From the NCBI GenBank assembly GCA_038087035.1, contig CP051187.1:3167001-3231000 (forward strand): 64,000 bases of DNA, read 5' to 3'. Each line of letters opens with the position of its first letter. Position 1 is the first letter of the stretch. Of this stretch, positions 42,827-51,588 are shown piece by piece. Source of the stretch: Gloeotrichia echinulata CP02 (GTDB taxonomy: Bacteria; Cyanobacteriota; Cyanobacteriia; Cyanobacteriales; Nostocaceae). Under the pieces are notes generated by a model that had not been told where the DNA came from, did no database searches, and saw nothing but the letters and a program-made list of their open reading frames with translations. The position numbers and the translations under genes are program-made.

Positions 42827-43447
42827 ATGGCATATAACCCTAAAATACATCATCGCCGTTCTATTCGTTTACGAGGATATGACTATACCCAAATTGGTGC
42901 ATATTTCATAACCATTTGTACTTATAAAAAGCAATGTTGGTTTGGCGATGTGGTAAATAGGGAAATGCGATATAATCAATTGGGGTTCATTGCTCAAACC
43001 TTTTGGCAAGCTCTTCCGCGTCGTTTTTCCCAAATCCAATTAGATGCTTTTGTTATCATGCCAAATCATCTGCACGGTATTCTCATCATCACAGATTTAG
43101 GGGCACGGCATGAACAACGTTGTTCACTCAACCCAGAAATTCCAGACTTCGTGCCCCTACAGAATACGAATTCCCCAACAACAGAACAATTTAGTCAACC
43201 TGTTGCTGGTTCTATCCCTACAGTCATTCGTTCTTTTAAATCAGCTGTAACCAAACGAATTAACCTGATGCGGAAAACATCATATCCGCCCATTTGGCAA
43301 CGCGATTATTATGAAAGCATTATCCGCCGGGAGGGATTGCATAATGTTCGCGAATATATTATCAATAATCCATATCAGTGGGCAGAGGACGAAGAAAATC
43401 CTTCGCATGATCAACATGAACAATTAGATTTGGGTTTATATTTTTGA
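42827..43447 (+). CDS. REP-associated tyrosine transposase (RAYT, Y1 family)
   Basis: Single-domain Y1 HUH transposase, 206 residues. The metal site is VIMPNHLHGIL (His 81 and His 83), the nucleophile is probably Tyr 151 or 152 in RDYYESIIRREG, and WQRDYYE and NPYQWAED are family hallmarks. Such proteins process REP palindromes and are thought to spread them. Residues about 91-112 (LGARHEQRC to DFVPLQ) are coded by an inserted palindrome (43101-43161) with the same GGGGCACG arms as nearby MITEs. Confidence 0.9.
   Translation: MAYNPKIHHRRSIRLRGYDYTQIGAYFITICTYKKQCWFGDVVNREMRYNQLGFIAQTFWQALPRRFSQIQLDAFVIMPNHLHGILIITDLGARHEQRCSLNPEIPDFVPLQNTNSPTTEQFSQPVAGSIPTVIRSFKSAVTKRINLMRKTSYPPIWQRDYYESIIRREGLHNVREYIINNPYQWAEDEENPSHDQHEQLDLGLYF
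43101..43161. repeat. REP-like palindrome inside the RAYT coding sequence
   Basis: TAGGGGCACG (43099-43108) pairs perfectly with CGTGCCCCTA (near 43150-43159). The insert keeps the RAYT frame open, and sits in the variable loop between the HUH motif and the C-terminal Tyr helix. Confidence 0.8.
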
Positions 43448-43461
43448 AACCACCAATCCTT

Positions 43462-43523
43462 TAGGGGCACGGCATCAATAAGATTATCTACTATTTGAAA
43501 AGATTTTGGACGCCGTGCCCCTA
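43462..43523. repeat. REP-like palindrome between RAYT and devA ends
   Basis: TAGGGGCACGGC and GCCGTGCCCCTA arms (perfect 12 bp) around about 38 bases containing AAAAGATTTTGGA, a piece also seen in MITE D. It lies between the convergent RAYT and devA stops. Confidence 0.8.
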
Positions 43524-43547
43524 CGACAGGGCACGGTATCTGTTTTT

Positions 43548-44246
43548 TTATACTGCAGAGGCAATAGCCATGTCATTTGCTAATTTACCATCTTCCATGT
43601 GAACAATGCGATCGGCTATGTCGAGAATGCGGTTGTCATGGGTAACGAGTAGAATCGTACAACCTTGTTCTTTTGCGAGTTTTTGCATTAAATTGACCAC
43701 ATCTCGCCCCGATTTACTATCAAGCGCTGCTGTTGGTTCATCCGCTAAGACAATTTTCGGACGACTGACTAAAGCACGAGCGATCGCAACTCTTTGTTTT
43801 TGTCCTCCTGATAAGTCATCAGGATAGTAATTGAGACGATTTCCTAATCCTACCTCTTCCAGCATCTGGGCTGACCGGGTTTTCATTTCTTGTGGGGAAA
43901 TATTCTTGTGCAATTCCAAACCCATTCTCACGTTCTGGATTGCGGTTAAACTACCATGTAAGTTATGCGCTTGGAATATATAACCGTGACTGCGCCGCGC
44001 CTCGGTTAATTTCCCTCCAGTTGCGCCACAAAGTTCTTGTCCCAATACTTGCAAACTACCAGATTGAGCAGAACGCAATCCACCTACTAAGGTTAAAAGT
44101 GTTGTCTTACCCGAACCAGATGGCCCAGTCATAATGATAATTTCGCCGGCGTTAATTTCTAAGTTGATATCAAACAGAACTTGCTTACGCAGTTGACCGT
44201 TACCAAAGTAGTGGTCGAGATTTTTGATAGAGATTACGGAAGACAT
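43548..44246 (-). CDS. devA: DevA-type ABC exporter ATPase
   Basis: 232 residues from ATG 44246 (MSSVISIKNLDHYFG); the longer frame upstream runs through heptamer repeats and is not credible. Walker A GPSGSGKTT (near 40), Q-loop FQAHNLH, signature LSGGQKQRVAIARAL (near 148), Walker B IVLADEPTAALD and ATP switch VTHD. Third gene of the first devBCA set, 124 nt after devC with an STRR between. Confidence 0.95.
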   Translation of the reverse strand: MSSVISIKNLDHYFGNGQLRKQVLFDINLEINAGEIIIMTGPSGSGKTTLLTLVGGLRSAQSGSLQVLGQELCGATGGKLTEARRSHGYIFQAHNLHGSLTAIQNVRMGLELHKNISPQEMKTRSAQMLEEVGLGNRLNYYPDDLSGGQKQRVAIARALVSRPKIVLADEPTAALDSKSGRDVVNLMQKLAKEQGCTILLVTHDNRILDIADRIVHMEDGKLANDMAIASAV

Positions 44247-44249
44247 AGG

Positions 44250-44370
44250 GATTGGGGATTGGGGATTGGGGATTGGGGATTCAGAGACAAATGACCAATG
44301 ACCAATGACAAATGACCAATGACCAATGACAAATGACCAATGACAAATGACAAATGACAAATGACCAATT
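44250..44370. repeat. Heptanucleotide STRR between devC and devA
   Basis: GATTGGG units (44250-44280) and ATGACCA/ATGACAA units (44286-44367). Being open in frame, it artificially lengthens the devA reading frame. Confidence 0.88.
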
Positions 44371-45546
44371 TTAAAACATATCAGCGGGGTCGGCTGATTG
44401 AACTTTACGAGTGGCGATCGCACCGGAAATCATACACATAATTATAGTCATTACCAGCACTTGACTTGCCCGTGCTAAGGTCATCAATAGTGGTAAGTTT
44501 GTGGCATTTCTTGTCAAGTTATAAAGTCCAAATGATACGCCCAATCCAGGTAAAAAGCCTAATATGGCGAGAATGATTGCTTCTTCAAATACCACGCCTA
44601 AGAGGTAGAAATTGTTATACCCCATTGCTTTGAAGGTGGCGTATTCTTTGATGTGGGCATTGACATCTGTAGACAGAACTTGGTAAACTATAATTACGCC
44701 TACCATGAAGCCCATCGACACACCTAAACTGAAGATAAAGCCGATGGCGGTATTTGTTTGCCAGTAATATTTTTCAACTTCAATAAATTCTTCTTTGGTC
44801 AATACTTTGACATCTTGACCTAGCTGAGATTGTAAAGCTGCTGTTACCTGCTTGGGGTCGTAGCCTGGTTGTAACTTCAGTAAACCTACACTGATGCTGC
44901 TGGCTTCTCGTCTCGGAAATAGCCGCAGAAAGCTTTGGTCACTGGTCATTAAAGTACCATCTGCGGCGAAAGAAGCGCCGACTTTAAATAAGCCGCTGAT
45001 GGTAATTGTCTGGCGGTCGATTTCTGTGGTTACGGGTTTTCCTTGGTCAATTTGGGCGAAGGCTTGTTCATAATCTCCTCTAGAAGCCCGATCAAAAAGG
45101 ACTGTATTTGGTAGTTTGAGAACGTCTCTTTGGCTATTGACTTCTGCTAAGTCAAAAACTTGCTTGTCAGGATCGAAGCCGATAGCTAGTATTGCTGTCT
45201 TTTTACCCGTCTGGGGATTCTTCCAATCAGTAAAGTTGACATACAATCCTGTTGCAGATTTGACCCCCTGGACATCCATTGCTTGATATAATCGCCGCCG
45301 GGTAAAGGTGGACATATTTGCCAAGTTACGTGCTTGGGGACTGATTAAAAAGATGTCAGCATTCATACTGTTATGCAATCTGGTGTTACTGTCAAACAAA
45401 GCTGACTGAAACCCTAGCTGCATGAACATCAGCAAATCAGCAAAGGCAATACCTGATAATGCTACTAATAGCCTACTTCTTTCATGACTCAGTTGTAGCC
45501 ATCCTAAAGGGGTTCGTCGCCCCAGTTGTTGGATAAATCCAATCAT
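44371..45546 (-). CDS. devC: DevC-type ABC exporter permease (first set)
   Basis: 391 residues, collinear with the permease at 38670 (for example both start with GLIQ/GFIQ-(K/Q)LxRRTPLGWLQLS and end in SADPADMF). One N-terminal and three C-terminal membrane segments; periplasmic MacB-like domain. Its ATG overlaps the devB stop by 4 nt. Exports an unknown substrate with DevB and DevA. Confidence 0.93.
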   Translation of the reverse strand: MIGFIQQLGRRTPLGWLQLSHERSRLLVALSGIAFADLLMFMQLGFQSALFDSNTRLHNSMNADIFLISPQARNLANMSTFTRRRLYQAMDVQGVKSATGLYVNFTDWKNPQTGKKTAILAIGFDPDKQVFDLAEVNSQRDVLKLPNTVLFDRASRGDYEQAFAQIDQGKPVTTEIDRQTITISGLFKVGASFAADGTLMTSDQSFLRLFPRREASSISVGLLKLQPGYDPKQVTAALQSQLGQDVKVLTKEEFIEVEKYYWQTNTAIGFIFSLGVSMGFMVGVIIVYQVLSTDVNAHIKEYATFKAMGYNNFYLLGVVFEEAIILAILGFLPGLGVSFGLYNLTRNATNLPLLMTLARASQVLVMTIIMCMISGAIATRKVQSADPADMF

Positions 45547-46850
45547 AGTTCAATTACCGCCTTGATTTGCAAATTAGTAAACTGGCTAGCTTTTTGACTA
45601 GATGGTTTATCCAGCCGCACATGGACTTCTACGATTCTGGTATCCAAATTGCTGGAGGGGTCGCTGTTGATGATATTCTGGCGCTGGACTTCCAATCCAA
45701 TCCAATCAACGGTTCCCTGTAATTCACCAGCAAGGGAATCGCTGCTCACCTTGACTTTTTGCCCTGGCCGCACTTTGTTAATATCACTTTGGTAGACTTC
45801 GGCGACTGCATACATTTGGTCGGTTTGACCGAGATTCACAATCCCGTCATTACCAACGGTTTCTCCAGGACGTGTATTAATTTTGAGAATTTGTCCGGCT
45901 TTGGGTGCGCGGATATATGCTTGATTTAGTTGTGCTTGAATGCGTTTGACGGTGGCTTGGGCGCTGTTTACCTCTGCTTCGGCGTTGGCGACATCTGTAG
46001 GACGAACTTCAGCGGTTTGGTTGAGGGTGGCTTTGGCTTCGTTAACTTGCTGTTCTAGGGTGGCGATGGTTTTATCGCGGTTGGCTTTGGCTTCGTTAAT
46101 TTGCTGTTCTAGGGTGGCGATAGTTCTTTTCTGGGTGGCTTGGCTTTCGATTACCTCTTGTGTGGAAGTTTCTGCATTTAAACGCCTGCGGTCAACTTCT
46201 TGACTGGAAATCGCCCCTTGTTTGTATAAAGTCTCGTAGCGTTGCACATCAGCTTGGGCGTTACGTTTCTCGGCTGCGACACGCGCCACTGTGGCTTGTA
46301 GCTGCTGTTTTTGTCCTTGGAGTTCTGCTTCTAGGCGGTTAATTGTCGCTTGCAGAGTTTTGATATTTCCTTGTAGTTCCGCTTGTAGACGGTTCACCGT
46401 AGCACTTCGCGCCCCCAGTTCTCCTTGTTTGGCGCCTGCTTTTACCTGCGCCAAACGAGATTTTGCTACTTGGACTTGTTCTTGAGCTTCACCCAAACTG
46501 GCTTGGAGGCGATCGCGACTATCCATGATCGCAATTACCTCTCCAACCTTGACGCGATCGCCTTCTTTCACCAACAGTTGCTCAACCCGATTCCCTTCTC
46601 CAGTCGTGGGCGCAGACAGTTTAATTACTTCCCCGTTGGGTTCTAGTCGCCCCAAGGCAGTAACGGTTTTTACCACAGCCTGAATTGGTACTACTGGTAA
46701 TTGCTTTTTATTAGAAGTATTCTGGAAATTCTTGACTGTATAAATACTGATTCCAATCGCCGCGAAAGCTGTAATTATTGCTATGTTGGCAGGCGATTTG
46801 AAAAACGTCTGATAAGACCGTAAACCTTCTAAATTCCAGTTCTGCGCCAT
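45543..46850 (-). CDS. devB: DevB-type membrane fusion protein (first set)
   Basis: 435 residues. N-terminal anchor (IAIITAFAAIGISIYTV), lipoyl halves around an extended alpha-hairpin (about 110-320) longer than in the second set due to extra heptads, in which INRLEAELQG and TIATLEQQ(I/V)NEAKA repeats are visible. Final strand IKAVIEL. First gene of devBCA, divergent from a TetR gene, with a perfect 8-bp palindrome 60 bp upstream. Confidence 0.93.
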   Translation of the reverse strand: MAQNWNLEGLRSYQTFFKSPANIAIITAFAAIGISIYTVKNFQNTSNKKQLPVVPIQAVVKTVTALGRLEPNGEVIKLSAPTTGEGNRVEQLLVKEGDRVKVGEVIAIMDSRDRLQASLGEAQEQVQVAKSRLAQVKAGAKQGELGARSATVNRLQAELQGNIKTLQATINRLEAELQGQKQQLQATVARVAAEKRNAQADVQRYETLYKQGAISSQEVDRRRLNAETSTQEVIESQATQKRTIATLEQQINEAKANRDKTIATLEQQVNEAKATLNQTAEVRPTDVANAEAEVNSAQATVKRIQAQLNQAYIRAPKAGQILKINTRPGETVGNDGIVNLGQTDQMYAVAEVYQSDINKVRPGQKVKVSSDSLAGELQGTVDWIGLEVQRQNIINSDPSSNLDTRIVEVHVRLDKPSSQKASQFTNLQIKAVIEL

Positions 46851-46909
46851 ATGATTCCCCTCTTTTCGGCGACAAACAAATTGAACTAAACTGTCTAGTC
46901 TAATTTATG

Positions 46910-46932
46910 CTAAACTAAACGGAGTAGTTTAG
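46910..46932. promoter_or_regulatory. TetR-type operator candidate upstream of devB
   Basis: CTAAACTA-N7-TAGTTTAG, a perfect 8-bp inverted repeat, 60 bp before the devB start. A related half, CTAAACTGTCTAGTCTA, precedes it at 46886-46902. It is most likely the binding site of the divergently encoded TetR protein. Confidence 0.5.
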
Positions 46933-47356
46933 TCAAGGGGTATGGGTAGTGAGGAATTAGGAGTTGACCTGACTTTTCGGGTCATGTGGAAAAATCAAGG
47001 GAAAACCTAACTCCCCAGCCCCCTTATCCACTAGGATACCAAGTCGGGAATGGTAGGTATAACCCCTAATTAGCCCGAAAAATCAGAGTTTTTGGCGTCG
47101 TTGCATAATCTTCCGGGGCGCAAGCCTTGCGCCCCTACCCACAATCGTTCTCACATAGCCATTCGCGACTCATTACTCATTACTCATTACTCATTACTCA
47201 TTACTCATTACTCATTACTCATTACTCATTACTCATTACTCATTACTCATTACTCCTTACTCATTACTCCTTACTCCTTACTCCTTACTCATTACTCCTT
47301 ACTCCTTACTCGCTCATCTATATATAAGATGATTTATAAGAAGGGTTGATTGATAA
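46933..47356. other. Intergenic region between devB and the TetR gene
   Basis: Contains a GGGGCGCAAGCCTTGCGCCCC palindrome (47116-47136) and a 7-bp ACTCATT/ACTCCTT STRR (47168-47312) that reaches almost to the TetR start; otherwise nothing identified. Confidence 0.7.
47168..47312. repeat. Heptanucleotide STRR upstream of the TetR gene
   Basis: About 20 units of ACTCATT changing to ACTCCTT, ending 45 bp before the start codon. Confidence 0.9.
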
Positions 47357-47974
47357 ATGGCACACCTAAAAGTTGACGCAGTAGATCGGGATAGTTCCGC
47401 TGATAAAGTAGAGAAAATTCTGCAAGGGGCGATGCAGGAGTTTCTCAAACATGGCTACTCTGGTACCAGTATGGACAAAGTAGCTGTAGCTGCGGGTGTT
47501 TCTAAGGCGACAGTGTACAGTAAATTTCAAGATAAAGAAGGACTTTTTAAAGAACTCATTGAGCAACTGGCACGGAAAAAGTTTAAAATACTTTTTGGGA
47601 CAGAAGCGCCGAAGGGAGAACCAGCAACCGTACTGCGTCAGTTAGGAACCAAAGCATTACAGCAGATGGCTACAGACCAAGAACATAGTGCATTTATGCG
47701 CGTGTTAATTGGGGAGTCTGGCCGGTTTCCGGAGTTAGCACAGATCTGTGTGCGGGCGATGATGAAACCGGTGATAGAAACTCTGAGCCAATATTTGGCT
47801 AGTCATCCTGAACTAAATATAAAAGACCCAGAAGCAGTAGGGGCGATTATGTTTGGGTCATTGGTACATTTTCATATTGTTCAGGATGTGATGCATGGTA
47901 AGGAAATTATACCAATCGAGAGCGATCGCGTGATCGATGCTTTGACCAACCTGATTGTCAATAGTGCTGAGTAA
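47357..47974 (+). CDS. TetR/AcrR-family transcriptional regulator
   Basis: 205 residues. N-terminal helix-turn-helix: KILQGAMQEFLKHGYSGTSM, VAVAAGVSKATVYSKFQDKEGLF (about 22-66). The C-terminal domain is of the AcrR_C/TetR_C_33-like sort (MRVLIGESGRFPELAQ). Divergent from devBCA, so it likely represses that exporter and responds to its substrate; this follows the usual TetR layout and is not proven. A MITE C relic begins a few bases after its stop. Confidence 0.9.
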   Translation: MAHLKVDAVDRDSSADKVEKILQGAMQEFLKHGYSGTSMDKVAVAAGVSKATVYSKFQDKEGLFKELIEQLARKKFKILFGTEAPKGEPATVLRQLGTKALQQMATDQEHSAFMRVLIGESGRFPELAQICVRAMMKPVIETLSQYLASHPELNIKDPEAVGAIMFGSLVHFHIVQDVMHGKEIIPIESDRVIDALTNLIVNSAE

Positions 47975-47979
47975 ATATA

Positions 47980-48052
47980 CCACATGGTAAGGGCGCAAGG
48001 CCTTGCGCCCCCTACGAAGGTCTGTGGTTAAAATCAATGAAATTTGCTGTAA
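47980..48052. repeat. MITE family C, truncated copy
   Basis: GTAAGGGCGCAAGG/CCTTGCGCCCCCTAC palindrome followed by the right end ATGAAATTTGCTGTAA; the left terminal repeat is missing. Just downstream of the TetR stop. Confidence 0.7.
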
Positions 48053-48180
48053 TATCAGGTTCGTCTAATTAGTTACGATAAAAACTTGGGAGACTTCTTT
48101 GCGCCTTCTCTGCGAGACGCTCCGCGAATGCGCCTTTGCGTGAGCTTTTATAATAACTGTTTACCCGAACATGATATAAC

Positions 48181-51100
48181 TCATGGAACTGTGGTAAATT
48201 TACCATCCTTCACCTGAACAAGGACGGGTTCGCTTTGGCGTTCTCCGTCGGGAGTAAACTGTAAATTTCCCCCGGAAGTTTCATTGGGGGAAAGATTGAC
48301 CTGTCGCAGTGCTTGTAGAACTGTTTCTCGTGACAGATTTGTAGACGTATTTTGAATAGCTTTAATAAAAGCTTGAGTCGCATCATAGCTAGTAGCGGTG
48401 CGCCAACTTACTGGCGCTCCCCATTGCTGTTGTGCTGATTTAGCAAAATTTTTCGCTGGTGCTTCGTCCCTAAACCAGGGGACAACTAAAACTAAACCTT
48501 CAACAGCTTTTCTATCTTCTTCTTTATTTAAGATTTCTTGACTATATAAAGTATCCCCACCTAACAATTTTATTCCTGACTGCTGTTGGTTTTGGGGATT
48601 AATTGTTAAACGAGCAATTCCGACTGCTTGAGAAATCTGAGCAGCGTCTGGGAACAACACAACTGCTTGTGCTTGATATTTACTTACTGGTATCACTTCC
48701 TCAGAATCTAGTGTCTGGTTTCCAACAACCTCACCGCGTAATCTTTCAAAGTTGTCTGTAAACTCCTTGCTCAAGCTACTACTGTATGTGCTATCTTTTT
48801 TAGAAAAAATCACAGTTTTTCTCAAGCCAGATTTTATCGCATATTCAGCTAGTTTCCTCCCCGATGCTGCGTCAGATGGAACTGTTCTAAAGAAGAATTT
48901 ACTAGACTGAGAAATACTTGTACTGGTAGAAGATATGACAGGCATTTTAGTATTTTCGTATGCCGATAGTGCATCTTGGGTAGTATCGCTAGAGTTGTTT
49001 CCTATCACTCCCAGTATATCTTCGTGTTTCAGCAGTTCCTGAACTACTTGTTGAGACGTTGCGAATTGTGGATCTTTTTCTTTAGTACCATCCTTAGCGA
49101 TCGCAATTTCTAATAAGCGACCATTTAACCCATTTTTCTGATTAAACTGATTTTGCGCCTGTGCGACACCCCGCAAAATTTCTTGAGCTTTGCCTGTAGA
49201 ATTATTATCTACTGGGACAACTACTGCTAAAGTGATGGGAGAACCTTTGCTACGAGCCAAAGCATTGTTGTAGTAAATCAACACTTCTGGATCATTCTTA
49301 GCATCTTTTACAGCATCTCGAAACAAGTTAACCGCGTCTGCATAATTTCCTTGTTTATAAGCTTCAATACCTTTATCTCTGTTGGTATTACTAATAGTCG
49401 GAAATAAAGTAATTTCTCCCCTAGTAATTTTAGTCAAATTTGCTACGCATATCAGACCCAATTCTTTCTTTTCACCTGCTGGACAACGTGTTGACACGCG
49501 ACTAATGGCTAACGAAATTGTGGAAATTCCCAAGATAGCTGATATTATGATAAATATAAATAACCGTTTATCTGAAAGCAGGATTTTATTTGGTTTATAA
49601 AAAATACTTCTTGCAAGTGGTGGTGATTGTATTAGTAATCGAAGTGGTGATGAAATAAATTGAATAGGTGGTGGTGGTGATGGTGGAATAGGTTCTGGTA
49701 GAGAAAAACTAGGACTTACTGTGGGTACAGTATTATGTACATTATCAATTAGCAGCGCCTCAACTACCTTCAATTTTTGTCTTGTTGACAGCCTTTCCGG
49801 TTCAATATTTAATACTTCTTCATACTGCTGTTTTGCACCTTCTAAATCTCCTGCGTCTACCAACTTTTTTGCATATATTTCTCTAGCCTGTAATAGCTTC
49901 TCCTTATTGCGTAAGGGGTCAACTTGGTAAGCTCGCGTGTAACGTTCGAGAGCTTTATCAAAGTTTTCATCTTCCAAGTCTCCGTCAGCCAAAGCCAACA
50001 GACTACCGAAGTCATTGGGATTAAAATCTAAAATTTGCGTGTATAGTGTTAATGCTGCTTGTTTGTTGTCTTCTTGATATAGTCTTGTAGCTTCTGCATG
50101 AATAGATTTAACTTTCTTTTGTTCAACTTTCTCTAAATCACCGATTTGTTTGTGGACAGGATGTTGTTGCAGTACCCATAAACGAAGCAATTCAATTTTG
50201 ACTTGACTGGTTTTTTCATTGAAAAAACCTCTATTTGCTAGTTGTTTTTTTGCCTTATTTAAAGATTTTGTGCGTTCAATTCCGTGATTTTTCAGCAATT
50301 GAAAAGGTTCTTCTGGAGTCTGTTCCTTTTGCGTTTCTGCTATAGCTGAAAACATTACCCGTTCTGGGATAGATAATCCATCCCATAACCATGAAAAACC
50401 ACCTTCGGCACTTTCAATGGCTTTATTTATAATACTTTCAACATCTTTACGAGTAACATTCCATTCCTCTTGATTTCTGGCGTGTCCAAAAATAGTAAAG
50501 CAGATTATTTGAATAAAATAGGGATGTCCTCCTGACAGTTCTAGAATTGCTTGGAGCGCATCTTCGCTGTATTTTAGTCTTCCCTGAGCCGGTTGAGTAA
50601 TGAGTGTCTTCCCATCCGCATCATCGAGTAAACCAATTTTGTAGTAAGGCGGTTCTTTAAATAATTTCTGTAATTTGGTCAAATCTGACGCATTCCGACC
50701 CAAGCCAATAATAATAAACAGTCCAAGCTGTGAACCAATAATAGATTTTAAATATGGAAAAAATTTTTTTACTGCTGATTGAGAATTACCTGTAGTAAAG
50801 CTATCAAATTCATCCAATAATAAAACTAGTTTTTTTCCCCCCAATGCTTGATAAATTTGGGGTAAAAATTTGTCAGTAAAGATATCTAGATTATTTTCTA
50901 ACTCTTGAGTTGTTGGCGGTGTGACTTGATTTAAATTCTGGTTACAGTAATCTGTAATTTCTGTTGCGAGATATTGTAATACCGTACTCAGGGGTTCTGG
51001 GTTATGGTATTCTAAATCAAAAGGAACAAAAACAAAATCAGTCAGCGTCACAAAATTAGGAATTTGTTTGAGTAATGACGACTTACCAATCCGCCGTTCA

Positions 51101-51252
51101 CCAGGTAACAAGATAACTTGATTACCTTGCTTCAGATTTTCCTCTATAAATTGGAAAACCCCTTTTCTCCCGATAAACAATTCCGGTTCGTGAACGTGAA
51201 TGGGACGACCGATAATATAAGGATTTATCTGAAAAATAGTTGAACTTGCCAT
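48181..51252 (-). CDS. Transmembrane STAND-like ATPase with periplasmic-binding-protein sensor domain
   Basis: 1023 residues. Cytoplasmic part: NPYIIGRP and FIGR boxes, Walker A GERRIGKSSL (51-60), Walker B LVLLLDEFD (142-150), GGHPYFIQ (241-248), winged-helix-like region to about 370, then TPRs (385-490). A proline-rich linker (509-531) leads to one membrane segment (563-583). Outside: a TPR-like pair (623-665) and a complete type I periplasmic-binding domain (about 671-1023) of the LivJ kind. This implies a ligand-sensing receptor with N-in topology; no ligand or effector is known. Paralogue of 51589-54744, with the sensor more conserved than the ATPase. Confidence 0.82.
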   Translation of the reverse strand: MASSTIFQINPYIIGRPIHVHEPELFIGRKGVFQFIEENLKQGNQVILLPGERRIGKSSLLKQIPNFVTLTDFVFVPFDLEYHNPEPLSTVLQYLATEITDYCNQNLNQVTPPTTQELENNLDIFTDKFLPQIYQALGGKKLVLLLDEFDSFTTGNSQSAVKKFFPYLKSIIGSQLGLFIIIGLGRNASDLTKLQKLFKEPPYYKIGLLDDADGKTLITQPAQGRLKYSEDALQAILELSGGHPYFIQIICFTIFGHARNQEEWNVTRKDVESIINKAIESAEGGFSWLWDGLSIPERVMFSAIAETQKEQTPEEPFQLLKNHGIERTKSLNKAKKQLANRGFFNEKTSQVKIELLRLWVLQQHPVHKQIGDLEKVEQKKVKSIHAEATRLYQEDNKQAALTLYTQILDFNPNDFGSLLALADGDLEDENFDKALERYTRAYQVDPLRNKEKLLQAREIYAKKLVDAGDLEGAKQQYEEVLNIEPERLSTRQKLKVVEALLIDNVHNTVPTVSPSFSLPEPIPPSPPPPIQFISSPLRLLIQSPPLARSIFYKPNKILLSDKRLFIFIIISAILGISTISLAISRVSTRCPAGEKKELGLICVANLTKITRGEITLFPTISNTNRDKGIEAYKQGNYADAVNLFRDAVKDAKNDPEVLIYYNNALARSKGSPITLAVVVPVDNNSTGKAQEILRGVAQAQNQFNQKNGLNGRLLEIAIAKDGTKEKDPQFATSQQVVQELLKHEDILGVIGNNSSDTTQDALSAYENTKMPVISSTSTSISQSSKFFFRTVPSDAASGRKLAEYAIKSGLRKTVIFSKKDSTYSSSLSKEFTDNFERLRGEVVGNQTLDSEEVIPVSKYQAQAVVLFPDAAQISQAVGIARLTINPQNQQQSGIKLLGGDTLYSQEILNKEEDRKAVEGLVLVVPWFRDEAPAKNFAKSAQQQWGAPVSWRTATSYDATQAFIKAIQNTSTNLSRETVLQALRQVNLSPNETSGGNLQFTPDGERQSEPVLVQVKDGKFTTVP

Positions 51253-51588
51253 ATTTCTTCTGATTTTAGCCAGATACTCGTGTTTTCAAGATATGACTGT
51301 CTTGAGAAGCAGCCAATTAGTAGCTTGATGCCTAAAAATGCAGTATAGTTATTGTCAATGATGACTGCGATGTCAGCTAAAGTAATTGTAGAGCCACAGC
51401 ATACAGAATGTTCTACTTCAGAAAATAATCTTATTAATCTTCGTCTAGCACTTAACTGTAATCTCGATCTAATTGAACCGATAAAAAATCTCCAATTTGT
51501 AGGGTGCGTCAGTCAGAGAAAAGCCTAATTGCCAAGAGATTACTGGTACTGACCCACCCTGTAGACTAAACTTAACATCATTGGTATC
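51253..51588. other. Spacer between the two large receptor genes
   Basis: 336 bases. Contains a 57-codon plus-strand frame (51360-51533) without recognised similarity, ending in a GTAGGGTGCGTCA repeat, and the inverted ACCCACCCTGTAG piece at 51553. No terminator or promoter could be assigned. Confidence 0.5.

Noticed and set aside
42627..42833. 68-codon minus-strand frame
   Set aside because: Lies in the 64-bp tandem array and reads repeated units.
51360..51533. 57-codon plus-strand frame between receptor genes
   Set aside because: No recognised family, ends within a dispersed repeat, no clear ribosome site; mentioned only as content of the spacer.
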